DNA of 64,000 bases from Streptomyces violaceusniger (lineage in GTDB: Bacteria > Actinomycetota > Actinomycetes > Streptomycetales > Streptomycetaceae). Shown here piece after piece: positions 52,986-63,471 of the stretch. A model generated the notes under the pieces. It saw nothing but the letters and a program-made list of their open reading frames with translations. It ran no database searches and was not told the DNA's origin. The DNA lies in assembly GCA_005405945.1 (NCBI GenBank), contig BJHW01000001.1, positions 8,060,001 through 8,124,000 on the forward strand, read 5' to 3'. Within the stretch, counting starts at the first letter, position 1; the number at the start of each line of letters is the position of its first letter. The translations under genes were made by a program, and so were the position numbers.

Positions 52986-55437
52986 ATGAACGCCGTGACG
53001 CCCGCGCCGCACCCACCATGCCGCACACCCCCGGGGGAGCCCCCTTGTCTCCCCAACCGCAGCCCGTGCCCGGCGCCCTGACCGCCCCGACGACTCCGCC
53101 CGCCCCGGCCCTCCGCCGCCCCTCCCGCACCCGCCCCACACAGCGCCTCCCCGGCCGAGGCGGCAAGACCGCCCGCCTCGCCCGCGGCGGTCTCGACGGT
53201 CGGGGAACCGTCCACCGCCACGCCGTCCACCGCCACGACCGCCGCCGGTGACCAGGCGGCGCCCCCAGCACCACCATCGCCCCCAGCCGCAGTGCCACAT
53301 CCCCCAGCCGCGGCGCCACCGTCCGCGGCACCTGTGCCACTGCCCCGGCGGCATCGTCCGCCACGGCGCCGCTCGCCAGCGCGGCGGGAGCGGGGACGGG
53401 AGCCCCCTGCCGCCTGCCCCGGAGCCGCCACCCGCCGCAGAGCCCTCGGTGGACGAGCCGCCGGCGCCGCGGCTGCCCGGGCAGGGGCCACCCCTCGCCG
53501 CGACGGCCGTGCCCCGGCAGCACCGCGACAGCCAGGAAACGCCCGACGACCGCACCCGCGAGGTCAGCACCCGCGAGGCTGACGTCCGCGAGGCTGGCAC
53601 CCGCGAGGCTGGCACCCGCGAGGTCGTCGCGGATCCGCTCGACGACCCCGACCCGCAGATCGCTGCCGACACCGCTGCCGTCGAGAACCTGCTGCGCTGC
53701 TGGGTACGCGAGAGCGGCCTCACGCGGCCCGACGGGGACACCCTGCGCATTTCCCTCGCCGCCAGCGGAACCGTCCTCCTCGTTCCGGTGCGCTATTGGT
53801 CGCCCACCGGCTGGCACCGCTTCGGGCCGCCGCTGCTGGAGCACGGCCCCCATGACGCGCCCGCTGTCGGCGCGGTCACCCTGGCGGCCCTGCTCACCCG
53901 CGAGGCGACCTACAGCGCGCGGCGGGACGATCCCGACGCGGGCGCCACCGAACTCGTCGGGCGTGTCGCGGACTCCGTACGGCGCACCGCCCTCTTCCTC
54001 ACCCTCCGCCGGGCCACACCCGCCGATCCGAGCGCGAGCACCCCGTTCCTCAGCGCGGAACAGTCCCTCCTCTTCGGTCACCCCCTGCATCCCACGCCGA
54101 AGAGCCGCGAGGGCCTCTCCGACTCCGAATCCACCGTCTGCTCACCGGAAACGCGTGGTTCCTTCCCCCTTCACTGGATCGCGGTCGGCCGGTCCGCACT
54201 GGCCTGCGAGTCGGCCTGGACGGAGCGCGGCCGGACCGTGCCCGCCGAACGGCTCGCCCTCTCCCTGGCGGGCAGCGGCCTCCAACTGCCCACGGGAACC
54301 GTGCCCTTGCCTCTGCATCCCTGGCAGGCTCGCGAGATCCGGCACCGTCCGGAGGCCGCCGCGCTCTTCGACGCCGGCCTGCTGCACGACCTCGGGCCGT
54401 CCGGTGGGCCCTGGCACCCCACCTCCTCGGTCCGCACCGTCTACCGGCCCGGCGCTCCTGCCATGCTGAAACTCTCCCTCGGTCTGCGGATCACCAACTC
54501 CCGTCGTGAGAACCTCCGTAAGGAACTCCGCCGCGGTGTCGAGGTCCACCGACTGCTCCGCAGCGGACTCGCCGAGCAGTGGCGGGCGGCCTTTCCTGGC
54601 TTCCCGGGCTTCGACATCGTCCGGGACCCGGCCTGGCTCGCCGTCGACGGACCGGATGGCGAACCCCTGACCGGCCTCGACGTCGTCATCCGGCACAACC
54701 CGTTCGGCCCCGGCGACGACGCCGTCTGCGTCGCCGGACTCCTCGCGCCGCGCCCCTGGCCCGGACAGCCGGTGATGCGCTCCCGGCTCGCCCACCTCGT
54801 CGCCCGGCTTGCCGCCCGAACCGGCCGTTCCACCGCGGCCGTCGGTACGGAGTGGTTCCTGCGCTATGTGCACACGGTCGTACGCCCCCTGCTCTGGCTG
54901 GACGGAGAGGCCGGCATCGCGCTCGAGGCGCACCAGCAGAACACCCTGGTGCTGCTGGACCCCGACGGCTGGCCGGTCGGCGGCCGCTACCGGGACAACC
55001 AGGGCTACTACTTCCGCGCGTCCCGGCACGCCGAACTCCAGCGTCGGCTGCCCGGTATCGGCAGCCGGAGCGACACCTTCGTCTCCGACGAGGTCACCGA
55101 CGAGCGGTTCGCCTACTACCTGGGTGTCAACAACGTCCTCGGGCTGATCGGCGCCTTCGGATCCCAGCGACTCGTTGACGAGCGCGTCCTGCTGGCCGCG
55201 TTCCGCCGCTTTCTCGCCGAGGCCGCGTCCGGCCCCGGGAGAACCCGCTCACCGCTTCCCGCCCGGCTCCTGGAGACACCCACCCTGCGCTGCAAGGCCA
55301 ATCTGCTCACCCGGCTGCACGGCCTGGACGAGCTCGTGGGACCGGTGGACACCCAGTCCGTCTATGTGACCATCCCCAACCCCCTCTCCATGTCTGTCTC
55401 GCCTTCCGGCTCCACCGCTGTCACTCCCATGGCTTGA
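52986..55437 (+). CDS. IucA/IucC-family (NIS) siderophore synthetase, long disordered N-terminus
   Basis: NRPS-independent siderophore synthetase; ATP-dependent condensation of a carboxylic acid with an amine. The catalytic part (53650-55437, about 595 residues) is intact: GHPLHPTPKSREGL, PLPLHPWQAREI, KLSLGLRITNSRREN, EAHQQNTLVLLD, YRDNQGYYF. Before it lies a Pro/Ala/Ser/Thr-rich region that reads as a disordered tail only if several frame changes (near 53030, 53100, 53300 and the C5 run at 53403-53407) are allowed. ATG 52986 is the best guess for the start; the exact N-terminus is uncertain. Between the aminotransferase and an acyltransferase. Confidence 0.82.
53554..53628. repeat. Five 15-bp tandem repeats (pentapeptide TREAG-type)
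   Basis: Units at 53554, 53569, 53584, 53599 and 53614, each a variant of ACCCGCGAGGCTGGC, encoding TREVS-TREAD-VREAG-TREAG in the N-terminal extension of the siderophore synthetase. Confidence 0.85.
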
Positions 55438-55514
55438 CTCCGCGACTCGCGATCACGCCCCTCGCCCCCACGCCCCTCCCGACGCGCCCAGACCCCTGAG
55501 AGGAGAGCATCGCC

Positions 55515-56213
55515 GTGCCGCACACCGACTCCAGTACGAGCTCCAGCACCGACGACACCATCGACATGCGGCTGCGCCAGGAAGAGGACATCGCACGACT
55601 CATCGACCTGGACTCCGCTCGACCGCAGGCCGACGACCGGCCGGATCTGCTCGACCACATCGTCGAATGGGGGCCCACCAACACCCCGTTGGGCACCTTC
55701 CAGCTCGTTCCGGTCCGCATCGGGCGCGATCTGCGGCTCATCGCCCAATGGATGAACGACCCGTCCGTGGCCGCCTTCTGGGAGCTCGACGGTCCCGAGG
55801 AGGCCACCGCGAGCCACCTCGGGGACCAGTTGGACGGCGATGGGCGCAGCGTGCCCTGTCTGGGCGTCCTGGACGGCGTCCCGATGAGCTATTGGGAGGT
55901 GTACCGCGCCGATCTGGACCCGCTCGCGCGGTACTACCCGGCCCGCCCGCACGACACGGGTATCCATCTGCTCATCGGCCGAGTGAGCGATCGCGGCCGC
56001 GGCCTGGGGACGACCCTGCTCCGCGCGGCCGCCGACCTCGTCCTCGAGCACCGTCCGTCCTGCACCCGGGTCGTGGCCGAACCGGATCTCCGCAACACTC
56101 CCTCCGTGGCAGCCTTCCTCGGCGCCGGCTTCCGCTTCTCCGCGGAAGTCGAACTCCCCGGCAAACGTGCCGCGCTGTTGCTGCGCGACCGTGCCCTGAG
56201 ACACGTCCTGTGA
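55515..56213 (+). CDS. IucB/RhbD-like GNAT acyltransferase
   Basis: 232 residues. The last 170 are a GNAT domain of the siderophore acyltransferase type (LVPVRIGRDLRLIAQWMNDPSVAAFWEL, YWEVYRADLDPLARYY, GIHLLIGRVSDRGRGLGTTLLRA, RNTPSVAAFLGAGF). Members acylate hydroxylamines or diamines of siderophores. GTG 55515 has AGGAG upstream; the gene lies 77 nt after the synthetase on the same strand. Confidence 0.86.
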   Translation: MPHTDSSTSSSTDDTIDMRLRQEEDIARLIDLDSARPQADDRPDLLDHIVEWGPTNTPLGTFQLVPVRIGRDLRLIAQWMNDPSVAAFWELDGPEEATASHLGDQLDGDGRSVPCLGVLDGVPMSYWEVYRADLDPLARYYPARPHDTGIHLLIGRVSDRGRGLGTTLLRAAADLVLEHRPSCTRVVAEPDLRNTPSVAAFLGAGFRFSAEVELPGKRAALLLRDRALRHVL

Positions 56214-56415
56214 GCCTCCGCAACCATCCGTGCCCCCCCGGTGATCCGTCTGCCTCGATGCGAGATTCCACTGTTGATACACCGCTCGCCCGGTCCCGGT
56301 TCCCATGCGGCGCGGATCCGCCCGTGCCACGAAGCGAAGATCCGCCCGAACCCCGACCCGGCCGAAACCGTCCGTCACCGACCACACCGGCAGGAGTGAT
56401 GTCGGTGCCGCCCCT

Positions 56416-56421
56416 TAGGCT
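56416..56421 (+). promoter_or_regulatory. -10 box of dinG
   Basis: TAGGCT ends 9 nt before ATG 56431, and no ribosome site is visible; the transcript is probably leaderless. The rest of the 217-nt gap after the acyltransferase shows nothing specific. Confidence 0.45.
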
Positions 56422-56430
56422 GGCAGCCCT

Positions 56431-58430
56431 ATGACTGAATCGTCCTCGCCTCCACTCGAAGATCTGCTGCACGCCGCCGTAACCGCCGTCGGCGGCACCG
56501 AGCGCCCTGGCCAGACCGCCATGGCCCAAGCGGTGGCGGAGGCGATCGACGACAGCTCCCACCTGCTGGTCCAGGCCGGTACCGGCACCGGGAAGTCCCT
56601 GGGCTACCTGGTGCCCGCCCTCGCCCACGGCGAGCGCGTCGTCGTCGCCACGGCGACCCTCGCCCTGCAGCGGCAGCTCGTCGAGCGCGATCTTCCCCGC
56701 ACCGTGGAGGCGCTGCATCCGCTGCTGCGCCGCCGCCCCGAGTTCGCCATGCTCAAGGGCCGCTCCAACTATCTGTGCCTGCACCGGCTCCACGAGGGCG
56801 TCCCGCAGGAGGACGCCGACGAGGCAGGGCTCTTCGACCCGTTCGAGGCCGCCGCGCCCACCAGCAAGCTCGGCAAGGACCTGCTGCGGTTGCGTGACTG
56901 GTCGGACGAGACCGAGACGGGTGACCGGGACGATCTGACCCCCGGTGTCTCGGACCGCGCCTGGTCCCAGGTGTCGGTCACCTCCCGGGAGTGCCTCGGC
57001 GCGTCCAAATGCGCCTATGGCGCGGAGTGCTTCGCCGAGGCCGCCCGTGAGCGGGCCAAGCTCGCCGATGTCGTCGTCACCAATCACGCGCTGCTCGCCA
57101 TCGACGCGATCGAGGGCGCCCCCGTGCTGCCCAGCCATGAGGTGCTGATCGTCGACGAGGCCCATGAGCTGGTCTCCCGGGTCACCGGCGTCGCCAGCGG
57201 AGAGCTCACCCCGGGCCAGGTCAACCGCGCCGTGCGGCGTGCCGCGAAGCTGGTCAACGAACAGGCGGCGGACGCTCTCCAGACCGCCTCCGAGGGCTTC
57301 GAGCGGCTGATGGAGCTCGCCCTGCCCGGCCGCCTCGAGAAGATCCCCGAGGACCTCGGCTATGTGCTGATGGCGCTGCGCGACGCGGCCCGCACGGTGA
57401 TCTCGGCGCTCGGCGCCACGCGGGACGCCTCGGTCAAGGACGAGGACGCGGTCCGCAAGCAGGCGCTGGGCGCCGTGGAGAACATCCACCAAGTGGCCGA
57501 GCGGATCGTCGAAGCCTCCGAGTACGACGTGGTCTGGTACGAGCGGCACGACCGCTTCGGCGCCTCGCTGCGTGTCGCCCCGCTCTCGGTGTCGGGGCTG
57601 CTGCGCGAGAAGTTGTTCGAGGACCGGTCCGTCGTCCTCACCTCCGCCACGCTCAAACTGGGCGGGGACTTCAACGGGGTGGCGGCGTCACTCGGTCTCG
57701 CCCCGAGAGCCCGCAGGATCCGGAGAGCGGCGAGGAGACCGCGCCGCGCTGGCAGGGCCTCGACGTCGGCTCGCCCTTCGACTACTCCAAGCAGGGGATT
57801 CTCTATGTCGCCAAGCATCTCGCCCAGCCCGGCCGCGAGGGCAGCCGCGCCGATATGCTCGATGAGCTCGCCGAGCTGGTCGAGGCCGCGGGTGGTCGCA
57901 CGCTCGGGCTGTTCTCGTCCATGCGCGCCGCTCAGGCGGCCGCGGAGGAGCTGCGTGGGCGTCTGGACATGCCCATCCTCCTCCAGGGCGAGGAGACGCT
58001 GGGCGAGCTGATCCGTTCCTTCGCCGCCGACGCCAGGACCTGCTTGTTCGGCACACTGTCCCTCTGGCAGGGCGTCGATGTGCCGGGGCCGAGCTGTCAG
58101 TTGGTGGTGATGGACCGGGTGCCTTTCCCCCGTCCCGACGACCCTCTGATGAGTGCCCGCCAGAAGGCGGTGGAGGAGGCCGGGGGCAATGGCTTCATGG
58201 CCGTCGCCGCGACCCATGCCGCGCTGCTGATGGCCCAGGGCGCGGGCCGGCTGGTGCGGGCTTCGGGCGACCGGGGCATCGTCGCCGTCCTGGATCCGCG
58301 GGTCGAGCGGGCCCGCTACGGCTCGTTCCTCCGCAAGTCCATGCCGGAATTCTGGTACACCACCGACCGCAACCAGGTGCGCCGCTCGCTGGCCGCCATC
58401 GATGCGGCGGCCAAGGCCCAGGGGGCCTAA
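56431..58430 (+). CDS. dinG: DinG/XPD-family ATP-dependent helicase (frameshifted)
   Basis: About 667 residues; 5'-3' DNA helicase of the iron-sulfur XPD group. Walker A AGTGTGKSLGYLVPA, four cluster cysteines in NYLCLHRL and ECLGASKCAYGAEC, DEAH box LIVDEAHELVSR, SATLKLGGDF, and QGVDVPGPSCQLVVMDRVPFPRPDDP near the end with QGAGRLVRASGDRG. One C added to the C4 run at 57701-57704 joins the halves. It is convergent with lexA. In other bacteria dinG is SOS-induced, but no LexA box is visible here. Confidence 0.9.
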
Positions 58431-58482
58431 GCGGGGCGCGGTCGCCCTATACGACAGGCCCCGACGGTCGCCAGACACAGCA

Positions 58483-58516
58483 GGGCCCCGGAACCGGCGC
58501 AGTGGTCCCGGGGCCC
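58483..58516. terminator. Bidirectional terminator between dinG and lexA
   Basis: 13-bp arms with one mismatch, GGGCCCCGGAACC / GGTCCCGGGGCCC, 8-nt loop, between convergent genes. Confidence 0.85.
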
Positions 58517-58557
58517 GGTCGTGGGGCACGCTAAGGGCGCACCTCGATCCGGCGCGC

Positions 58558-59360
58558 TCAGACGCGCCGCAGCACCGCGACCACCTTGCCCAGAATGGTG
58601 GCCTCGTCGCCGGGGATCGGCTGGTAGGCGGCGTTGTGCGGAAGCAGCCACACATGGCCGTCCTCACGCTTGAAACGCTTCACCGTGGCCTCACCGTCGA
58701 GCATGGCCGCGACGATGTCGCCGTTCTCCGCGACGGGCTGGCGGCGCACCGTCACCCAGTCTCCGTCGCAGATGGCGGCCTCGATCATGGAGTCGCCGAC
58801 CACCTTCAGCACGAAGAGCTCACCGTCGCCGACCAGCTGCCGGGGGAGCGGGAAGACATCCTCGACCGACTCCTCGGCGAGGATCGGGCCACCGGCCGCG
58901 ATCCGGCCGACCAGCGGCACATAGGAGGCGGCGGGCTTGCCGGTGGTGTCCGGGGCTGGGTGCTGGGCTGGTCGGAGCCGCGGACCTCGTAGGCCCGGGG
59001 CCGATGGGGGTCGCGCCGCAGAAAGCCCTTCCGCTCCAGAGCCATCAGCTGATGGGCGACGGACGAGGTGCTGGAGAGGCCCACCGCCTGGCCGATCTCC
59101 CGCATGGACGGCGGGTAGCCACGCCGCTGCACAGAGTCGCGAATGACCTCGATGACGCGCCGCTGCCGGTCGGTCAGCCCCGAGCTGTCCGCCCGGATGC
59201 CTGGAGGTCGCCCTGGTAGCGAGCGCGCGGGCTTCTGTCCCTCCGGGGTCGTGGTGTCGTCGTTCATCGGGTGCGTCTGGTTCATCGCGTGTGTCTGTTC
59301 GAGTCGGCTCTGGGAGCGCTCCTGGGCGGTAACGGTTGCGCTCTCTGCGGTGGTGGTCAC
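58558..59360 (-). CDS. lexA: SOS repressor LexA (frameshifted)
   Basis: About 267 residues. Winged helix LTDRQRRVIEVIRDSVQRRGYPPSMREIGQAVGLSSTSSVAHQL; self-cleavage site Ala-Gly in GRIAAGGP; catalytic Ser in VVGDSMIEAAI and Lys in EATVKRFKRE. The two domains are in different frames; one base added to the G4 run at 58952-58955 restores the linker. GTG 59360 follows GAGAGGGG, and the protein has a 65-residue N-terminal extension before the HTH. Its own LexA box lies upstream. Confidence 0.93.
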
Positions 59361-59424
59361 GACGGCCCCTCTCGAGATGTTCTCCCTAGTTGGACAACGG
59401 TAGTTGCTTTCGAAAGGTTGCGCC

Positions 59425-59438
59425 AAACACACGTTCGA
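59425..59438 (-). promoter_or_regulatory. LexA (SOS) box before lexA
   Basis: On the minus strand TCGAAC-GTGT-GTTT, one base from the actinobacterial GAAC-N4-GTTC core, about 65 nt before the lexA start. It indicates autoregulation. Confidence 0.75.
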
Positions 59439-59621
59439 GTGAAATTTCGCAGATGGACTGACGTGATCACAGGGTTAGGTGTATGGGCCGTTTGGTCCGG
59501 TCGTCGTGCGGCGGCCCCAGTCTTGCATCCCGACCCCTGTGAATCCGGGACGCACGGGGTTCGCGTAGTCTCGTGCCTGCTCCCGACCCGTGACACGCCA
59601 TCCGGCTCGGTTGAGTGCCGG

Positions 59622-59669
59622 ACACCAGATCTAGTGGTTTGATGGATGCAAGCCACCCACAGGTTGTGG
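59622..59669 (+). promoter_or_regulatory. Pair of NrdR boxes before nrdR-nrdJ
   Basis: ACACCAGATCTAGTGG (59622-59637) and CACCCACAGGTTGTGG (59654-59669) are 32 bp apart, three helical turns, matching the two-box arrangement of NrdR sites. A TATGCT -10-like box lies at about 59702-59707. Confidence 0.75.
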
Positions 59670-59811
59670 TCCCTGGTGGATCCGCCGACAGAGTTTTGGC
59701 CTATGCTTGTGGCCGCCTCGGAGGGCCTTACGGCCTGGACGGGGCTCATCAGGCATGTTCCGGCATGTTCAGTCATGCGCCGTTTTCGAGGGTGAGGGAG
59801 GGATCGGAGTC

Positions 59812-60333
59812 ATGCACTGCCCCTTCTGCAGGCACCCCGACAGCCGTGTCGTCGACAGCCGTACCACGGACGACGGCTGCTCGATCCGCAGGCGCCGCCA
59901 GTGCCCCGACTGCTCGCGTCGCTTCACGACCGTGGAGACCGCGTCACTCATGGTGATCAAGCGGAGCGGGGTCACCGAGCCCTTCAGTCGCGACAAGGTC
60001 ATCTCCGGGGTGCGCAAGGCGTGCCAGGGCCGTCCGGTCACCGAGGACGCCCTCGCCAAGCTCGGTCAGCAGGTGGAGGAGGCGGTCCGGGCCACCGGCA
60101 GCGCCGAGCTGTCCACCCATGACGTCGGGCTCGCCATACTCGGCCCGCTCCAGAAGCTCGACCTCGTCGCCTACCTCCGCTTCGCCTCCGTCTACCGCGC
60201 CTTCGACTCCCTCGAGGACTTCGAGGCCGCCGTGGCGGAGCTGCGTGACCAGCAACGGCCTCCCGCGCACGATCGCGGGCCCGGCGCCGAAGGGGTCGCG
60301 GAGGCCCCCGCGCCGGCCATCGCCGCCGACTGA
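59812..60333 (+). CDS. nrdR: Ribonucleotide reductase regulator NrdR
   Basis: 173-residue repressor that senses ATP/dATP. Zinc ribbon MHCPFCRHPDSRVVDSR ... RRRRQCPDCSRRFTT and an ATP-cone (VIKRSGVTEPFSRDKVISGVRKAC). The C-terminal 25 residues are a Pro/Ala tail. ATG 59812 gives the canonical MHCPFC start. nrdJ is 117 nt downstream; two NrdR boxes lie upstream. Intact. Confidence 0.95.
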   Translation: MHCPFCRHPDSRVVDSRTTDDGCSIRRRRQCPDCSRRFTTVETASLMVIKRSGVTEPFSRDKVISGVRKACQGRPVTEDALAKLGQQVEEAVRATGSAELSTHDVGLAILGPLQKLDLVAYLRFASVYRAFDSLEDFEAAVAELRDQQRPPAHDRGPGAEGVAEAPAPAIAAD

Positions 60334-60449
60334 CCGGCGGCCCACACACCCGCCCGGGGCGCTTGCCGCGTCCGGGTGAAAGACAGACACACCGTGCCCG
60401 GGGAAGAAATGGGCACATCAGGGCGTTTTCGCCCGTACAGGGAGGCGGA

Positions 60450-63316
60450 ATGACAGAGACGACGAGCGGCCCGGCACGAGGCTCCCGCTCCAAGGGCAGC
60501 AAGGCGAACAAGGGTCTGCGCATCGAGCGCATTCACACCACCCCCGGCGTGCATCCGTACGACGAGGTGGTCTGGGAGCGCCGTGACGTCGTCATGACCA
60601 ACTGGCGCGACGGTTCGGTCAACTTCGAGCAGCGCGGCGTGGAGTTCCCCGACTTCTGGTCGGTGAACGCGGTCAACATCGTCACAAGCAAGTACTTCCG
60701 TGGCGCGGTGGGCTCCCCGGACCGCGAGGCGAGCCTGAAGCAGCTCATCGATCGCGTGGTGCGCACCTACCGCAAGGCCGGTGAGGACAATGGCTACTTC
60801 GCCTCGCCCGCGGACGCCGAGATCTTCGACCACGAGCTCACCTACGCGCTGCTGCACCAGGTCTTCAGCTTCAACTCGCCTGTCTGGTTCAACGTCGGCA
60901 CCAAGCAGCCGCAGCAGGTCAGCGCCTGCTTCATCCTCTCCGTGGACGACTCCATGGAGTCGATCCTGGACTGGTACAAGGAAGAGGGGATGATCTTCAA
61001 GGGCGGCTCCGGCGCCGGCCTGAACCTCTCCCGCATCCGTTCCTCCAAGGAGCTCCTCTCCTCGGGCGGCAACGCCTCCGGCCCGTCTCCTTCATGCGCG
61101 GTGCCGACGCCTCCGCCGGAACGATCAAGTCGGGCGGCGCCACCCGCCGCGCCGCCAAGATGGTCGTGCTCGACGTCGATCACCCGGACGTCGAGGCGTT
61201 CATCGAGACCAAGGTCAAGGAGGAGGAGAAGATCCGTGCCCTGCGCGACGCGGGCTTCGACATGGACCTGGGCGGCGACGACATCACGTCCGTCCAGTAC
61301 CAGAACGCCAACAACTCCGTCCGCGTGAACGACACGTTCATGAAGGCGGTGGAGTCCGGCTCCTCGTTCGGGCTGCGCAGCCGGCTGACCGGCGAGCCCA
61401 TCGAGGAGGTCGACGCCAAGTCCCTCTTCCGCAAGATGGCCGAGGCCGCCTGGGCCTGCGCCGACCCGGGCATCCAGTACGACGACACCATCAACCACTG
61501 GCACACCTCGCCGGAGTCGGGCCGGATCACCGCCTCCAACCCGTGCAGCGAGTACATGCACCTGGACAACTCCTCGTGCAACCTCGCCTCGCTCAACCTG
61601 ATGAAGTTCCTCCAGGACGACGACGAGGGCAACCAGCGCTTCGACGCCGAGCGCTTCGCCAAGGTCGTCGAGCTGGTCATCACCGCGATGGACATCTCCA
61701 TCTGCTTCGCGGACTTCCCGACCGAGAAGATCGGTGAGACCACCCGCGCCTTCCGCCAGCTGGGCATCGGCTACGCCAACCTGGGCGCCCTGCTGATGGC
61801 CACCGGCCACGCCTACGACAGCGACGGCGGCCGGGCCCTGGCCGGAGCCATCACCTCCCTGATGACCGGCACCTCGTACAAGCGCTCCGCGGAGCTCGCC
61901 GCCGTGGTCGGCCCGTACGACGGCTACGCCCGGAACGCGGACGCCCACAAGCGCGTCATGAAGCAGCACTCGGACGCCAACGCCGCCGCCAAGCGCATGG
62001 ACGACCTGGACACCCCGGTCTGGGCCGCGGCCACCGAAGCCTGGCAGGACGTGCTGCGCATCGGCGAGAAGAGCGGCTACCGCAACGCCCAGGCGTCGGT
62101 GCTCGCGCCGACCGGCACCATCGGCCTGATGATGGACTGCGACACCACGGGCGTCGAGCCGGACCTGGCCCTGGTCAAGTTCAAGAAGCTGGTCGGCGGC
62201 GGCTCTATGCAGATCGTGAACAACACGGTCCCCAAGGCGCTCAAGCGGCTCGGCTACCAGCAGGAGCAGATCGAGGCGATCGTCGCCCACATCGCCGAGC
62301 ACGGCAATGTGATCGACGCGCCGGGGCTGAAGCCCGAGCACTACGAGGTCTTCGACTGCGCGATGGGCGAGCGTTCCATCTCGCCCATGGGCCATGTGCG
62401 GATGATGGCGGCCGCCCAGCCGTTCCTGTCCGGCGCGATCTCCAAGACGGTCAACATGCCGGAGTCGGCCACCGTCGAGGAGATCGAGGAGATCTACTTC
62501 GAGGGCTGGAAGCTCGGTATCAAGGCGCTGGCGATCTACCGCGACAACTGCAAGGTCGGCCAGCCGCTCTCCGCCAAGAAGAAGGAGGAGAAGGAGCAGG
62601 CCGAGCCCGAGGTCGAGAAGATCGTCGAGTACCGCCCGGTCCGCAGGCGCCTCCCCAAGGGCCGTCCCGGCATCACCACCTCCTTCACGGTGGGCGGTGC
62701 CGAGGGCTACATGACCGCCAATTCCTACCCGGACGACGGTCTCGGTGAGGTCTTCCTGAAGATGTCCAAGCAGGGCTCGACCCTGGCGGGCATGATGGAC
62801 GCCTTCTCGATCGCCGTGTCGGTCGGCCTGCAGTACGGCGTGCCGCTGGAGACCTACGTCTCGAAGTTCACCAACATGCGCTTCGAGCCGGCCGGTATGA
62901 CGGACGACCCGGACGTGCGGATGGCGCAGTCGATCGTCGACTACATCTTCCGCCGGCTGGCGCTGGACTTCCTGCCTTTCGAGACCCGCTCGGCGCTCGG
63001 TATCCACTCCGCCGAGGAGCGCCAGCGCCACCTGGAGACCGGGTCCTACGAGGCCGCCGATGACGAGGTGGACGTCGAGGGCCTGGCCCAGTCGGCGCCG
63101 CGTCATGTGGCTGCCCCGAAGGGCAGTGGGTCGTCGTCGCCGTCGCGGACCGGGTCCGAGTCGGCGAAGGAGGCCCACAGCTCCACCGAACTGGTCGAGA
63201 TCCAGCTGGGACTGAACGCGGACGCGCCGCTCTGCTTCTCCTGCGGCACCAAGATGCGCCGTGCGGGCAGCTGCTACCTGTGCGAGGGCTGCGGTTCGAC
63301 GAGCGGCTGCAGCTGA
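60450..63316 (+). CDS. nrdJ: Adenosylcobalamin-dependent ribonucleotide reductase NrdJ (frameshifted)
   Basis: About 955 residues, class II reductase that makes dNTPs without oxygen using vitamin B12. Segments: FSFNSPVWFNVG, FKGGSGAGLNLSRIR, active-site region SNPCSEYMHLDNSSCNLASLNL, APTGTIGLMMDCDTTGVEPD, and a C-terminal zinc/redox region CFSCGTKMRRAGSCYLCEGC. One C added to the C3 run at 61082-61084 gives GPVSFMRGADASAGTIK and a full-length protein. GGGAGG precedes ATG 60450. In Streptomyces it is the oxygen-independent alternative to nrdAB. Confidence 0.95.
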
Positions 63317-63360
63317 TCGTGAGCCTTTACGGATGACATCCGAGTGGATGACGTCCGAGG

Positions 63361-63390
63361 CGGGGCGCGGGCCTGCGGGTCCGCGCCCCG
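63361..63390. terminator. Terminator after nrdJ
   Basis: Perfect 10-bp arms CGGGGCGCGG / CCGCGCCCCG with a 10-nt loop, about 45 nt after the nrdJ stop. Confidence 0.8.
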
Positions 63391-63459
63391 CCGCCGTACG
63401 GCGCGATGGCCAACCGGGGGCGGACTCTCCGGTATGTGATGAGGGCCACCGTACGGCCG

Positions 63460-63465
63460 TAGGAT
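63460..63465 (+). promoter_or_regulatory. -10 box of the YdbC-like gene
   Basis: TAGGAT ends 6 nt before GTG 63472, fitting a leaderless start. Confidence 0.5.
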
Positions 63466-63471
63466 GGCGCG

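Noticed and set aside
53248..53640. GTG 53248 as the start of the siderophore synthetase
   Set aside because: The first residues in this frame are Arg/His/Pro-rich noise; a different frame shows Pro/Ala/Ser/Thr composition up to the G/C runs, so the start is probably upstream.
59433..59811. B12 riboswitch before nrdR-nrdJ
   Set aside because: No B12-box consensus or extended leader structure recognised; the region fits NrdR boxes instead.
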